Of a stretch of DNA of 64,000 bases, positions 42,771-51,187 are shown one piece after another; position 1 is the stretch's first letter; every line of letters starts with the position of its first letter. The position numbers and the translations under genes were made by a program. Under the pieces are notes generated by a model. The model did no database searches, was not told the origin of the DNA, and saw nothing but the letters and a program-made list of their open reading frames with translations. Origin of the DNA: Nonomuraea helvata. Lineage in GTDB: Bacteria > Actinomycetota > Actinomycetes > Streptosporangiales > Streptosporangiaceae. Location of the stretch: NCBI RefSeq assembly GCF_039535785.1, contig NZ_BAAAXV010000005.1, positions 1,488,001 to 1,552,000 of the forward strand, in the 5' to 3' direction.

Positions 42771-43894
42771 ACCCCATCGAAGAACTCAAGGCCGCCAGGC
42801 CCGCCCACCTCGATGACCGGCCCATCGACCCGCGCACCAGAGCCGCCGAGCTCTCCCGCGCCATGGCGGTCCCGAGGCCGGTGCGCCGCAGGCGCCGAGC
42901 CGTCCGGCCCGCGTGGGGGCTGGGCCTGGCAGGGGCCGCGGCGGCCGTGACAGCGGCGGCCGTGGTCGTCTCCATGAACGGCACGGCGCCGGCGCCGCGT
43001 CCGCCCGTCGGCAGCCCCGCGAGCGTGCCGAGCACCCAGAAGGTGACGCTGTCGGCCCGCCACGTGCTGCTGGCCGCCGCCGCGAAGGCGGACCGGCAGC
43101 CGGACGGCACCGGCGCGTACTGGCACAGCGTGTCGGTGGGACGCAGCCTGTACAGTGCCGCCCAGGGCGGCTACCGGATCATGGAGCAGCAGCGGAGCGA
43201 GACGTGGACGCCCCGCGCCACTGGCGCCGACCAGGAGCAGTGGGGTCGCATGCAGTCCCTCGGGGCGCGCCCGGTCACCGAGGAGGACCGCCAGGCGTGG
43301 GAGCGGGCCGGGTCTCCCACCGCGATCGAGGTCACGGTCCCCGGAAAGCGTGGGTCCATGGTCCTGAAGACGTCGCAGCGACGGGCCATGACCGGTCACA
43401 CTCCCCTGGTGGACGGCGACAAGGTGTTCTGGCTGGGCCGCAACGTCACCATGAAGGACCTGCGCGAGTTGCCCAGCGACCCGGACGCGCTCAAGAAGCG
43501 CCTACTGGCCTGGAAGGGTCAGGACACCGACGTGCCGAAGTCGGGCGACGCGTGGCTGTTCGTAGTCAGCATGGGGTTGATCATGGACATGCCGGTGACC
43601 TCCGAGGTGCGCGGAGCCGCGTTCCGGATGCTGGCCGAGCTCGACGGCGTGAAGGTCATCGAGAACGTCACGGACGCCGAGGGACGTCCGGGCACGGCCG
43701 TGTCGATCAAGGAGCGCACCCAGGGCGGCGGCGTCACGGAGAATCGGCTGATCTTCGACGAGGCGACCGGGCGCGCGCTGGCGAACGAGAACGTCGTCGT
43801 GAAGCCGGGCGGCTTCCAGGCCGGCTTCGAGCCGGGCACGGTCTGGAACTCCACCGCGCTGATCGAGGCGGGCTGGACCGACGCCAAGCCCTAG
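42767..43894 (+). CDS. CU044_5270 family membrane protein, likely anti-sigma partner
   Basis: A 375-residue protein. The cytosolic N-terminus (residues 1-48, ending VRRRRRAVRP) is followed by one membrane helix (GLGLAGAAAAVTAAAVVVSM) and a large outside domain of about 300 residues with conserved-looking blocks (GAYWHSVSVG, KRLLAWKGQDTDVPKSGD, VWNSTALIEAGWTDAKP). This family almost always follows an ECF sigma gene and is thought to restrain it; that role is inferred from context. It is coupled to the sigma gene by ATGA and ends overlapping the convergent HicB-like gene by four bases. Confidence 0.8.
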   Translation: MNPIEELKAARPAHLDDRPIDPRTRAAELSRAMAVPRPVRRRRRAVRPAWGLGLAGAAAAVTAAAVVVSMNGTAPAPRPPVGSPASVPSTQKVTLSARHVLLAAAAKADRQPDGTGAYWHSVSVGRSLYSAAQGGYRIMEQQRSETWTPRATGADQEQWGRMQSLGARPVTEEDRQAWERAGSPTAIEVTVPGKRGSMVLKTSQRRAMTGHTPLVDGDKVFWLGRNVTMKDLRELPSDPDALKKRLLAWKGQDTDVPKSGDAWLFVVSMGLIMDMPVTSEVRGAAFRMLAELDGVKVIENVTDAEGRPGTAVSIKERTQGGGVTENRLIFDEATGRALANENVVVKPGGFQAGFEPGTVWNSTALIEAGWTDAKP

Positions 43895-44298
43895 GAGACC
43901 TGGCGGGACTCGTCGTTCGCGTTGGTGCGGATCTGCTGGATGCGCTGCTTGGTCAGGCCGAGCAACTCGCCGATGTCACCGTCCGACAGCCCGAGCTCGT
44001 GCATGTGCTTGACGCGTTTCTTCAGCGTACGCGTGTAGTCCTCGGCGATCGCGGCGGCCTGGCGCTGGAGTGCGGCGAAGTCGTCGAGATCCTGCTCGGA
44101 CAGGCCGGGCAGCGTGTAGTGGTAGACCGGCGTGGGCGGCTGCGGGCGGTCGGCGAAGAGGAACGGCAGCCCTTCGGCGACGTCCCCGTGCAGCTCCTTC
44201 AACGTGCGGGCGGACATGCCGCCGGCCACGCCGTCCACCTGGGCCAGCCAGAGACTGCCCGCCAGCGTGATGTGAACGTCAACGCGGTCCACGGTCAT
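43891..44298 (-). CDS. HicB-like protein with sigma-4-like HTH
   Basis: About 135 residues. The N-terminus (VDVHITLAGSLWLAQVDGVA, then MSARTLKELHGDVAEGLPFL) looks like the HicB antitoxin fold. The C-terminus LSDGDIGELLGLTKQRIQQI is a helix-turn-helix of sigma region 4 type, suited to autoregulation. It starts in the stop of a small upstream gene (ATGA), as toxin-antitoxin pairs often do. A true hicA toxin is not evident. The frame is open further upstream but the ATG at 44298 is supported by the coupling. Confidence 0.65.
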   Translation of the reverse strand: MTVDRVDVHITLAGSLWLAQVDGVAGGMSARTLKELHGDVAEGLPFLFADRPQPPTPVYHYTLPGLSEQDLDDFAALQRQAAAIAEDYTRTLKKRVKHMHELGLSDGDIGELLGLTKQRIQQIRTNANDESRQVS

Positions 44299-44573
44299 GG
44301 ATCCTCCAGCCAGTCGTCGCCGAACAACGGCGCGAGCCCCCGTTCGAGGGAGTCCACCAGGTGCGGCGTCTCCCCAGGGTAGAGCGGGACGACGGCGCGG
44401 GCCGCGACGCGACCCTCGGTGTCCCACAGCAGGAGGAATCGCTGGCGTTTCGTCGTTTCCGCCCAGTCGCAGCGTAAGCCATGGGTGTGGGAGAGCCTGA
44501 TGATCCGATCGCGGATGGCCGCGTAGTCGTCTCGTTCCACCACACGCGGCAGACTATATCCCTTGCCTACCAT
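44295..44573 (-). CDS. Small partner protein of the HicB-like gene
   Basis: About 92 residues, basic and aromatic (YSLPRVVERDDYAAIRDRII, then GLRCDWAETTKRQRFLLLWD), with no family I recognise and no membrane or signal segment. It overlaps the downstream HicB-like gene by ATGA. Its size and order fit the toxin half of a two-gene module, but it lacks the HicA GxHxxY-like motif. The start is uncertain (ATG 44573 or TTG 44579). Confidence 0.5.
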   Translation of the reverse strand: MVGKGYSLPRVVERDDYAAIRDRIIRLSHTHGLRCDWAETTKRQRFLLLWDTEGRVAARAVVPLYPGETPHLVDSLERGLAPLFGDDWLEDP

Positions 44574-44591
44574 CGACAAGGGGCCTTGTCG

Positions 44592-45221
44592 TCATGATTG
44601 GTCCGTGGCCCAGGCTTTCATGAAGGTCTCCACGGCGGCGCCGGCCACGTCCCGCAGCTCACCAGCCGGGATCGTACGGGTGCCCATCTGGGAGCGGGCC
44701 TCCAGCGGGCCGATGAGCAGCGCCATGAACTGCTCGGCCGCCACGTCCGGATCGTCTGCCCGCAGCCGCCCCGCGAGCGCGAGCCGGGCCAGCCGGTCGG
44801 CCAGCGTCTGGTTGAGGCGGTGGGGACCGCTCTCCTTGACGATGTCGAGCACGTCGGGGAACCGGAGGGCCTCCGAGTAGAGCAGGCGGCGCAGCGCGCA
44901 CGAGCGCTCGTCGGTGTGGAGCCGGAGCAACTCGCCGGCGACGCTTTCCAGCGTGGCACGCAGGTCGCCCCCGGGGTCGGCCAGCGGCTCCAGGGCCGCC
45001 CGGCGCTCGTTCAAGGCGGTCTGCGCGGCGGCCTCCATGGCGTTCCTGAACAGGGTGGCCTTGTCCGTCATGTGGTTGTACACCGTCGGCTTGGCCACGC
45101 CGGCCTCGTCCGCGATGTCCTGCACGCAGGCCTGCGCGTAGCCCAGGCGGGCGAACACGGCGAACGCGCCCTCCAAGATCGCCTGCCGCTTGTCGATGCG
45201 TCCCCGCGAGATGGTGGCCAT
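44592..45221 (-). CDS. TetR family transcriptional regulator
   Basis: A 209-residue regulator. The N-terminal helix-turn-helix is ILEGAFAVFARLGYAQACVQ followed by DIADEAGVAKPTVYNHMTDK; the rest is the variable ligand domain. It is divergent from a remnant MFS drug transporter and a short-chain dehydrogenase, which it probably represses. The ATG at 45221 has GGAGG only one base away, so the ribosome site is tight. Confidence 0.87.
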   Translation of the reverse strand: MATISRGRIDKRQAILEGAFAVFARLGYAQACVQDIADEAGVAKPTVYNHMTDKATLFRNAMEAAAQTALNERRAALEPLADPGGDLRATLESVAGELLRLHTDERSCALRRLLYSEALRFPDVLDIVKESGPHRLNQTLADRLARLALAGRLRADDPDVAAEQFMALLIGPLEARSQMGTRTIPAGELRDVAGAAVETFMKAWATDQS

Positions 45222-45241
45222 GCCTCCAGATTGTACTTCCC

Positions 45242-45300
45242 GGTTCAACTTGATGGACGAAGGAGTTGCATGCGAACGTATGAGATAACTACGTTGAACC
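45242..45300. promoter_or_regulatory. Divergent tetR/MFS control region with inverted repeat
   Basis: GGTTCAAC (45242-45249) and GTTGAACC (45293-45300) are perfect inverted copies 43 bases apart. They bracket the tetR/MFS divergent promoter region, the second just before the MFS start codon. They are plausible TetR half-sites or paired operators, although TetR sites are normally more compact. Confidence 0.4.
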
Positions 45301-45301
45301 C

Positions 45302-46126
45302 ATGAGTTCAATTGATGACGATCGTCTGGACCCGCGGCTGCTGGGCGTCATCGGCGTGATCCTGCTCGGCGGGCTGCTGGGCATCCTCAACAGCACGATG
45401 GCCGCCGTCGCCGTCGGCGAGGGCCCGGCCACCGCCCGGCTGGACGTCGTGGGGCTGGCGCTGCTCGGGCCGGGGTTCGCGGCCGTCGTCCTCGCGCTGT
45501 CGCAGACGGCCGAGCAGGGCGCGTTCACCGCCTGGCAGGCGCTGCTCCCGCTGGGCGTGGGCGCGGCACTGCTGCTCGCCTACGCCGTCAACGCGCTGCG
45601 CGGCCGTTCGGACGGCCGCACTCCGCCTCTGATCGACCTGCGGCTGTTCGCCGGCCGGGGTTTCAGCGCGAGCGTCGCGATCATGGGGCTCGGCGGGCTC
45701 GCCCTCTTCGCCGCCCTCTTCCCCCTGCCCCTGTACTACCAGCAGGCCCACGGACACGGCGTGCTCGCCACCGGGTTGCTGATGGCGCCGATCGGGCTCG
45801 GCGGGGCGCTCGCCATGCCACTGGCCGGGCGGCTGTCGGACCGCGTCGGCGCCCGCGGGTCGGCCGCCGGCGGCGCGATCGGGGCCGGACTCGGCGCGCT
45901 GGCCTTCACCGGGATCGGCACGGACACGCCGGAGATCTGGCCGGCACTGGCGGCGTTCGCGATCGGGCTGGGCAGCGGCTGCTTCAGCGCGCCCACGATG
46001 GGCGCCCTGTACCGCGCGCTGCCGCCGTCCATGGTGGCGCAGGGCAGCTCCGTGCTCTACATGCTCAACCAGCTCGGCGCGGCGCTCGGCGCCGTACCGG
46101 AAGAAGAACTGGCGAGGACCTCATGA
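45302..46126 (+). pseudogene. DHA2-type MFS transporter, internal deletion and truncation
   Basis: The 274-residue frame starts like a 14-helix drug:H+ antiporter (LDPRLLGVIGVILLGGLLGI, then LNSTMAAVAVG), but then jumps to ARLDVVGLALLGPGFAAVVL, which in this family lies near residue 200. About 150 residues (helices 2-6 with motif A) are missing in frame. It continues normally to SSVLYMLNQLGAALGAV and then ends in EELARTS, without the last helices. Only about 7 helices remain of 14. It still overlaps the next gene by ATGA. A working transporter is unlikely. Confidence 0.72.
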
Positions 46127-46911
46127 AGACACTGGTGATCAGCGGCGGCACGGACGGCATGGGGCGGGCGCTCGCCCGCACCTACCTCGAACGCGGCGAC
46201 GCCGTGGCCGTCATCGGACGCGACAGGACCAAGGCCGTCCCCGGGGCGGCGTTCATCCCCGCTGACCTGAGCCTGATCAGCGAGAACCGGCGAGTGATCG
46301 CGGAGATCAACGTCAGGTTCCCGGCCGTGGACGCGCTCGTGCTGTGCGCGCGCTTCTTCCGTACGCACCGGTTCGTGACGGCCGAGGGGGTGGAGGGCAC
46401 GTTCGCCCTCGACTACCTGAGCCGTTTCCTGCTCAGTTACGGCCTCACCGCGCCCCGCCTCATCGTGAACGTGTCCGGCCCGGGACAGCCGACCGAGCTC
46501 GTCCGCTGGGACGACCTCATGCTCGAGCGCGGGTACGACGGCATGGCCGCGCAGTTCCAGGCCGGAAAGGCGAACGACCTGCTGGGCGTGGCCTTCGCCG
46601 CGCGGCACGGCGACCGTACCCGATATGTCCTCATGCACCCCGGCGGCGTCTCCACGAGCGTGGCCGGCGAGTACGACCGGGCGACCGCCGCGCACGTGGC
46701 GCGACTCAAGAGGCACGGGCTGCCGGTCGAGGAAGGCATCAAGCCGATCGTCGCCCTGATCGACGACCCGCCCGCCGAGCCGCTCAGCGCCTTCATGCGC
46801 GAACGCCGGATCAGCGTGGACCGCCCGGCGTTCGCCCCTGCCGCCGCGGAACGGCTCCACGCCCGCACGCTGGAGCTGATCGACTCCAGCGCCAGGTCTT
46901 CGGCGCGGTGA
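46123..46911 (+). CDS. Short-chain dehydrogenase-like protein, atypical active site
   Basis: A 262-residue Rossmann-fold SDR. The nucleotide loop is SGGTDGMGRALART (7-20) and the catalytic Ser is in IVNVSGPG (S118). The usual Tyr of the YxxxK motif is Phe: FQAGK (145-149) keeps Lys149. The NAG motif is also altered (LVLCARF). Without the Tyr, normal dehydrogenase chemistry is doubtful, so it may be a binding protein or an NmrA-like sensor. It is coupled to the remnant MFS gene by ATGA, and both are divergent from TetR. Confidence 0.78.
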   Translation: MKTLVISGGTDGMGRALARTYLERGDAVAVIGRDRTKAVPGAAFIPADLSLISENRRVIAEINVRFPAVDALVLCARFFRTHRFVTAEGVEGTFALDYLSRFLLSYGLTAPRLIVNVSGPGQPTELVRWDDLMLERGYDGMAAQFQAGKANDLLGVAFAARHGDRTRYVLMHPGGVSTSVAGEYDRATAAHVARLKRHGLPVEEGIKPIVALIDDPPAEPLSAFMRERRISVDRPAFAPAAAERLHARTLELIDSSARSSAR

Positions 46912-46912
46912 G

Positions 46913-48067
46913 CTAGCCCTTGTAGTTGAAGATCTGGCGCAGCGTGTGCTGGACCTCCACCAGATCCTCCTGGTCCGCCATCACCTGGTCGATGGGCTTG
47001 TACGCCTCCGGGTGCTCATCGACCAGCGCGGCTGCCCGGTTCGCGTTCCAGGTGCGGCCGCCCATCGCCCGGGTCAGGGAGGCCACGGACAGCTCCTTCT
47101 TCGCCTTGGTACGCGACATGCGGCGCCCCGCGCCGTGAGCGCAGGAGTTGTACGACTCGGGGTTGCCGCGACCGCGCACGATGTACGACTGGGTGCCCAT
47201 CGAGCCGGGGATCACGCCCTCGTCACCGGTGTCGGCCTTGATGGCGCCCTTGCGGGTGATCCACAGGGTCTTCCCGTAGTGGCTCTCCTGCTGGGTAAAG
47301 TTGTGATGACAATTGATGGTGCGCACCCTTTGTCCCTCGCCGACGACCCGGAACAGGGCGTTGATCAGGACCCTGTCCATCCGGGCACGCGACGCCATGG
47401 CGTAGTGCTGCGCCCACAGCATGTCCTCGATGTACGCGGTGAACTCCGGCGTGCTCTGCACGAGGTACGCCAGGTCCGGGTCCTCCAGGCCGACGGCCTG
47501 ATCCTTCATCAGCTTCTTCGCGCCCGTGATGTGCATCTGGGCGAGCTGGTTGCCGATGCCGCGCGAGCCCGAGTGGAGCACCGTCCAGACGTGGTCCCGC
47601 TCGTCGAGGCAGACCTCGACGAAGTGGTTGCCGGACCCGAGGGTGCCGAACTGGTCGGCCACCTTCTTCGCCTGCCTGGGGGTGAGGTCGGTGTGCGGGA
47701 GCCCGAGGTCGCTGAGCGCGCGGTCCACGGAGGGGTCGTCGTGCCCCTTCCCGACGCCGGCAGGGATGCGGTGCTCCACCATCGGCATCAGGGCGGCGAG
47801 AGTGTCGGGCAGGTCGGCGGCCGTGAGCGAGGTCTCCGTGGCCACCATGCCGCAACCGATGTCCACGCCGACGGCGGCGGGGATGATCGCGTTCTCGGTG
47901 GGGATCACCGAGCCGACCGTCGCACCGATGCCGACGTGCGCGTCGGGCATGAGAGCGACGTGGCCGGAGACGAACGGCAGGCGCGCGGTGCGAGCGGCCT
48001 GCGTGATCGCGCCTTCGTCGATCTCGCTGGCCCACGACAGCAGGTTCGGTGCGGGCTGGTTCGGCAT
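46913..48067 (-). CDS. rtcB: RtcB RNA ligase
   Basis: A 384-residue GTP- and Mn-dependent ligase joining RNA 2',3'-cyclic phosphate or 3'-phosphate ends to 5'-OH ends. GVDIGCGM (Cys72), GSGNHFVEV, VLHSGSRGIG and CHHNF supply the metal ligands, and His311 in NSCAHGAGRRMS is the guanylylation site. Length matches the short bacterial form. No rtcA or rtcR is adjacent. GAGGAG lies upstream of the ATG. Confidence 0.92.
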   Translation of the reverse strand: MPNQPAPNLLSWASEIDEGAITQAARTARLPFVSGHVALMPDAHVGIGATVGSVIPTENAIIPAAVGVDIGCGMVATETSLTAADLPDTLAALMPMVEHRIPAGVGKGHDDPSVDRALSDLGLPHTDLTPRQAKKVADQFGTLGSGNHFVEVCLDERDHVWTVLHSGSRGIGNQLAQMHITGAKKLMKDQAVGLEDPDLAYLVQSTPEFTAYIEDMLWAQHYAMASRARMDRVLINALFRVVGEGQRVRTINCHHNFTQQESHYGKTLWITRKGAIKADTGDEGVIPGSMGTQSYIVRGRGNPESYNSCAHGAGRRMSRTKAKKELSVASLTRAMGGRTWNANRAAALVDEHPEAYKPIDQVMADQEDLVEVQHTLRQIFNYKG

Positions 48068-48233
48068 GGGATGAATCTCCTCACTGGTTCTTGATCAGTG
48101 TGGCGTTACCAGGTAAGGAAATCCCACTTATTTTATCGAACGGGGAGTTTCCCCGGGAGGCGTTCCGGCTCTCCCCGAGACCTAGAATCGGCGTGAACCA
48201 CGGCCTGACTTGTGGGTCACGTGAGGAAGGGTC

Positions 48234-48563
48234 ATAGAGCTCTGCGACACCGAGATTTTCCTGACGCTGGCCGACGAGCTGCACTTCGGCCGCACCGCCG
48301 AGCGGCTGCGCCTGACCCCCGCCCGGGTCACTCAGGCCATCAAGAAGCAGGAACGCCAGATCGGCGCCCTGCTGTTCGAGCGGACCAGCCGCACGGTGCG
48401 GCTGACGCCGGTCGGCGAGCAGCTGCGCAAGGATCTCTGGCCGCTGTACGCCGGGCTCAAGGACAGCATGCAGCGCGCCAAGGTGGCCGCCCAGGGCAAG
48501 ACCGCCCGGCTCCGGATCATTGTTGACGGCTGCAATGGCCGCTTGATCAGGACTGGCTGCTGA
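48234..48563 (+). pseudogene. LysR regulator fragment lacking a start codon
   Basis: Reading from ATA at 48234 gives ELCDTEIFLTLADELHFGRT, then AERLRLTPARVTQAIKKQER and QIGALLFERTSRTVRLTPVG, a clear LysR N-terminal helix-turn-helix. GAGGAAGG sits at the right distance before the ATA, where a LysR gene would have ATG or GTG; an in-frame stop lies at 48222-48224, so no normal start exists. After about 95 residues the frame passes into unrelated sequence and stops at 48563, inside the 3' end of the AraC gene. The whole effector domain is missing. Confidence 0.7.
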
Positions 48564-49365
48564 GCCTGGCGTATGCGGCAGGTGGCATGCCGACAGCGGC
48601 GGTGAAGTCCCGGGTCAAGTGGGCCTGGTCGGTGTAGCCGAGCTCGGCGGCCAGCGTGGCGAGGTCGAGGCCCTGGTGGATCCGCTCCGCCGCCTCGTGC
48701 AGGCGGAAGCGGCGGATCACCCACTTGGGGCCGATGCCCACATAGTCCCTGAACAGCCGCTGCAGCGAACGCACCGACCGCCCGGATCTGGCGGCCAGCT
48801 CGTCGACCCTGGTCACGGACACGTCGTCCTCCGCCATCGCCACCAGCGCCGCGACCTCTTCCGCCACCGGATCCCGTTCCGGCCCCAGACTCAGCAGGAA
48901 CCTCTCGATGAGCGCGATGGCGGCCGGAGCATCGGCCTCCGCCAGGACCTGCTCGACCAGGGTCGCGCCCGCCCTGCCGTACATGTCGCCGATCTCCACG
49001 AAGCGGCCGGTCAGCTGGGACACCGGACCGCCGAGGAACGGCCGGAAGCCGCCGGGGCGGAAGCGCGTGCCGATCACGCGGCCGCTGGCGCGCATCGTGT
49101 AGGAGAACCCGCCCCTGATCACTCCCGCGATCTGGTGGAAGTCGCGAGTGATCGTCATGTTGACGGTGGGGTGCGAGACGATGCGCTGTTCATACGGCTC
49201 GGCGAGATCGGTCCACGTGACGACCCAGAAATGACCCACATACGCCGAAATTTCGGGCGATGGAGCCTGACGGGCGTAATCGAAGGCCTTGAGGCCGGCG
49301 TACGGGTTGACCCAGCCACGCTGTCGCGTTTCTACAAGCCGCGCCTCAGACAGACGGGGCACCAT
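48547..49365 (-). CDS. AraC family transcriptional regulator
   Basis: A 272-residue regulator of the DUF6597-AraC type. The C-terminal double helix-turn-helix is visible as RVDELAARSGRSVRSLQRLF and LATLAAELGYTDQAHLTRDF, with the closing AAVGMPPAAYARL. The N-terminal part (FWVVTWTDLAEPYEQRIVSH) is the effector-binding domain. It starts within one to two bases of the divergent TIGR03086 gene, so their promoters must overlap the opposite coding sequence. Start 49365 has no ribosome site. Confidence 0.83.
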   Translation of the reverse strand: MVPRLSEARLVETRQRGWVNPYAGLKAFDYARQAPSPEISAYVGHFWVVTWTDLAEPYEQRIVSHPTVNMTITRDFHQIAGVIRGGFSYTMRASGRVIGTRFRPGGFRPFLGGPVSQLTGRFVEIGDMYGRAGATLVEQVLAEADAPAAIALIERFLLSLGPERDPVAEEVAALVAMAEDDVSVTRVDELAARSGRSVRSLQRLFRDYVGIGPKWVIRRFRLHEAAERIHQGLDLATLAAELGYTDQAHLTRDFTAAVGMPPAAYARLSSQS

Positions 49366-49915
49366 GGCTGCCATGGAAGACATGATGCCGCTGATGACGC
49401 GTGCCACCGAACGGACCGTGGAGCTGGTGCGCACGGTACGGCAGGACCAGCTTGGGCTCCCGACACCGTGCGCGAAGTTCGACGTCAAGGACCTGGTCAG
49501 CCACCTCGAGTGGGTGGCGGAGATGTTCGAGTCGCTGGCGGGCAAGGGGCCGAGACTCGAGCAGGGACCTTACGCGGGTGACTTCCCCGAGCGGGCGGAG
49601 CGCACGCTGGCCGCCTGGTCGCGGCCCGAGGCATGGGAGGGGACCAGCCCGGACATGGGCCTGCCGATGGGCGTGCTGGCCCACATGTACCTCGTCGACA
49701 TGGTCGTACACGGCTGGGACCTGGCCAGGGCCACGGGCCAGAAGTACGAGCCGGCCCCTGAGGCCGTCTCCCGGGCGCTGCACTTCACCGACCAGATGGT
49801 GGAGATGGGCAGGCAGCGCGGCGCCTTCGGGCCGCCGGTGGCGGTGCCGGACGACGCCCCCGCGTTCGACCGGCTGCTCGGCGTCATCGGCCGGGATCCG
49901 GCCTGGAAAGCGTGA
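49364..49915 (+). CDS. TIGR03086 family DinB-like metal-binding protein
   Basis: A 183-residue four-helix DinB/MDMPI-like protein. TPCAKFDVKDLVSHLEWVAE and VLAHMYLVDMVVHGWDLARA carry the His residues for the metal. This family includes mycothiol-dependent maleylpyruvate isomerase and relatives, and may use mycothiol as cofactor. Three close ATGs (49364, 49373, 49382) are possible starts; 49364 has CGGGG upstream. Divergent from the AraC regulator, which may control it. Confidence 0.78.
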   Translation: MAAMEDMMPLMTRATERTVELVRTVRQDQLGLPTPCAKFDVKDLVSHLEWVAEMFESLAGKGPRLEQGPYAGDFPERAERTLAAWSRPEAWEGTSPDMGLPMGVLAHMYLVDMVVHGWDLARATGQKYEPAPEAVSRALHFTDQMVEMGRQRGAFGPPVAVPDDAPAFDRLLGVIGRDPAWKA

Positions 49916-50037
49916 TCGCCTCCCGGAGGCGCCGTTCTCCACCCGCTCGCCGGAGAACCGTCCGAAGGGCCGGCGACCGCTTCGGCCCGGCGGGCGATCT
50001 CAGCTGAATGTCGGTGCGGCCTGCCACCATCGCCCGC

Positions 50038-50700
50038 ATGACGACAACCGACCCCTTGGCTCCGTTCCAGTGGCTCGACGCGCCCGAGGGCGCGGGCGAG
50101 GGCCCACTGGGTGTGATCTTCAGCGTGGCCTTCTTCCGCGGGCTCGAGCCGGCGGGGGTGGTGCGCCGCTTCAGCCGCGGCGAGGACTCCGGCCAGGAGT
50201 CGGACTTCGACGGGCTCGACGCCAAGGCCTACGAGTTCGTCGAGGAGACGGCAGGCGGTGACGGCGGCGGCCACGTGGGCGTCTTCCAGGCCGGCGAGTG
50301 GTGCGTGGCCGTCGAGCCCCACGGCTGGATGGTCACGCTCCACGAGGTGGTGACCGAGCTGTCACGAGGCTGCGAGGTGCTGGCGGTCACCCGGCACGAT
50401 TACGCCGCCGAGCACAGCTTCGAGTACGCGATCGACGGCACGATCGTCACCGGCTACCGGCTGGGGCACCCGTACGAGCGCTACGGCTCCGACCCTGACC
50501 GGCTCAACGCCTTCATGCGGGAGCTGGGCATGGGGCTGGACGAGCCGGAGGACGACGCCGCGTGGGAGGCCGCCTGGGAGGACAACCACCGGGCCGCCGT
50601 GCCGAGGGCCTTCGCCCTGGCGGCGAAGGTCACCGGGGTGCCGTTCACGCCGGACATGCTCGACCGCCCGATGCTCGTGGGGCCCATCACGGAGAGATGA
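50038..50700 (+). CDS. DUF6461 domain protein
   Basis: A 220-residue cytosolic protein. GPLGVIFSVAFFRGLEPAGV, VGVFQAGEWCVAVEPHGWMV, EYAIDGTIVTGYRLGHPYER and the YGSDPDRLNAF segment fit the actinobacterial DUF6461 family, a divergent paralogue-rich group of unknown function often found near toxin or secretion clusters. Start ATG 50038 is the first before family-like sequence. No operon partner. Confidence 0.65.
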   Translation: MTTTDPLAPFQWLDAPEGAGEGPLGVIFSVAFFRGLEPAGVVRRFSRGEDSGQESDFDGLDAKAYEFVEETAGGDGGGHVGVFQAGEWCVAVEPHGWMVTLHEVVTELSRGCEVLAVTRHDYAAEHSFEYAIDGTIVTGYRLGHPYERYGSDPDRLNAFMRELGMGLDEPEDDAAWEAAWEDNHRAAVPRAFALAAKVTGVPFTPDMLDRPMLVGPITER

Positions 50701-50748
50701 TCGCCATGTGGCCGCCCGGCAGCACCCGTATGGCCAGGGCCGCCATGG

Positions 50749-51120
50749 TCAGCCTCCGTGTGCGGTGAGGGTGTAGCCCTCGGGGCCGGAGAAGACGAAC
50801 ATGCGGCCGAAGGGCCCGTCCTGCGGCGGGCTGATGATGGGCACCCCGGCGGCGGCGAGCCGGTCGTGCAGCCCCTGCGCGTCCGCCGTGCGGAACCACA
50901 GGGCCACCCCGAGCCCGGGACGCGCGACGCCGTCGAGATCCACGCCCGGCAGCGGCTCGCGGACGGCGAACGGGATCGGCTCGGTGGTGAACACCACCGC
51001 ACCGGGCGGCGAGACCGGTGCCCGCCGCATTCCCAGGTGCGTCTCGCAGAACGTGGCCGCCGCCTCGACATCGCGTACCTGCAGAGCGATGAAGTCGGGG
51101 CCGTCAACGGTGACCGTCAT
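50749..51120 (-). CDS. VOC family (glyoxalase-like) protein
   Basis: A 123-residue vicinal-oxygen-chelate fold protein. FIALQVRDVEAAATFCETHL begins the first beta-alpha-beta-beta-beta unit, and RMFVFSGPEGYTLTAHGG the last. Such proteins are glyoxalases, dioxygenases or antibiotic-binding proteins. AAGGAG precedes ATG 51120. It is divergent from a MarR gene, with operators in between, so it is probably the regulated target. Confidence 0.83.
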   Translation of the reverse strand: MTVTVDGPDFIALQVRDVEAAATFCETHLGMRRAPVSPPGAVVFTTEPIPFAVREPLPGVDLDGVARPGLGVALWFRTADAQGLHDRLAAAGVPIISPPQDGPFGRMFVFSGPEGYTLTAHGG

Positions 51121-51142
51121 GGGTTCTCCTTGAGTCGTTTGC

Positions 51143-51160
51143 ATGTCAGGACTTTGACAT
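51143..51160. promoter_or_regulatory. MarR operator 1
   Basis: ATGTCAGGACTTTGACAT is an 18-bp palindrome (arms ATGTCA and TGACAT) in the VOC-marR divergent gap. A second copy lies 45 bases away. Confidence 0.7.
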
Positions 51161-51187
51161 TAGGGACTGTACGCGCCACCGTTCTGT

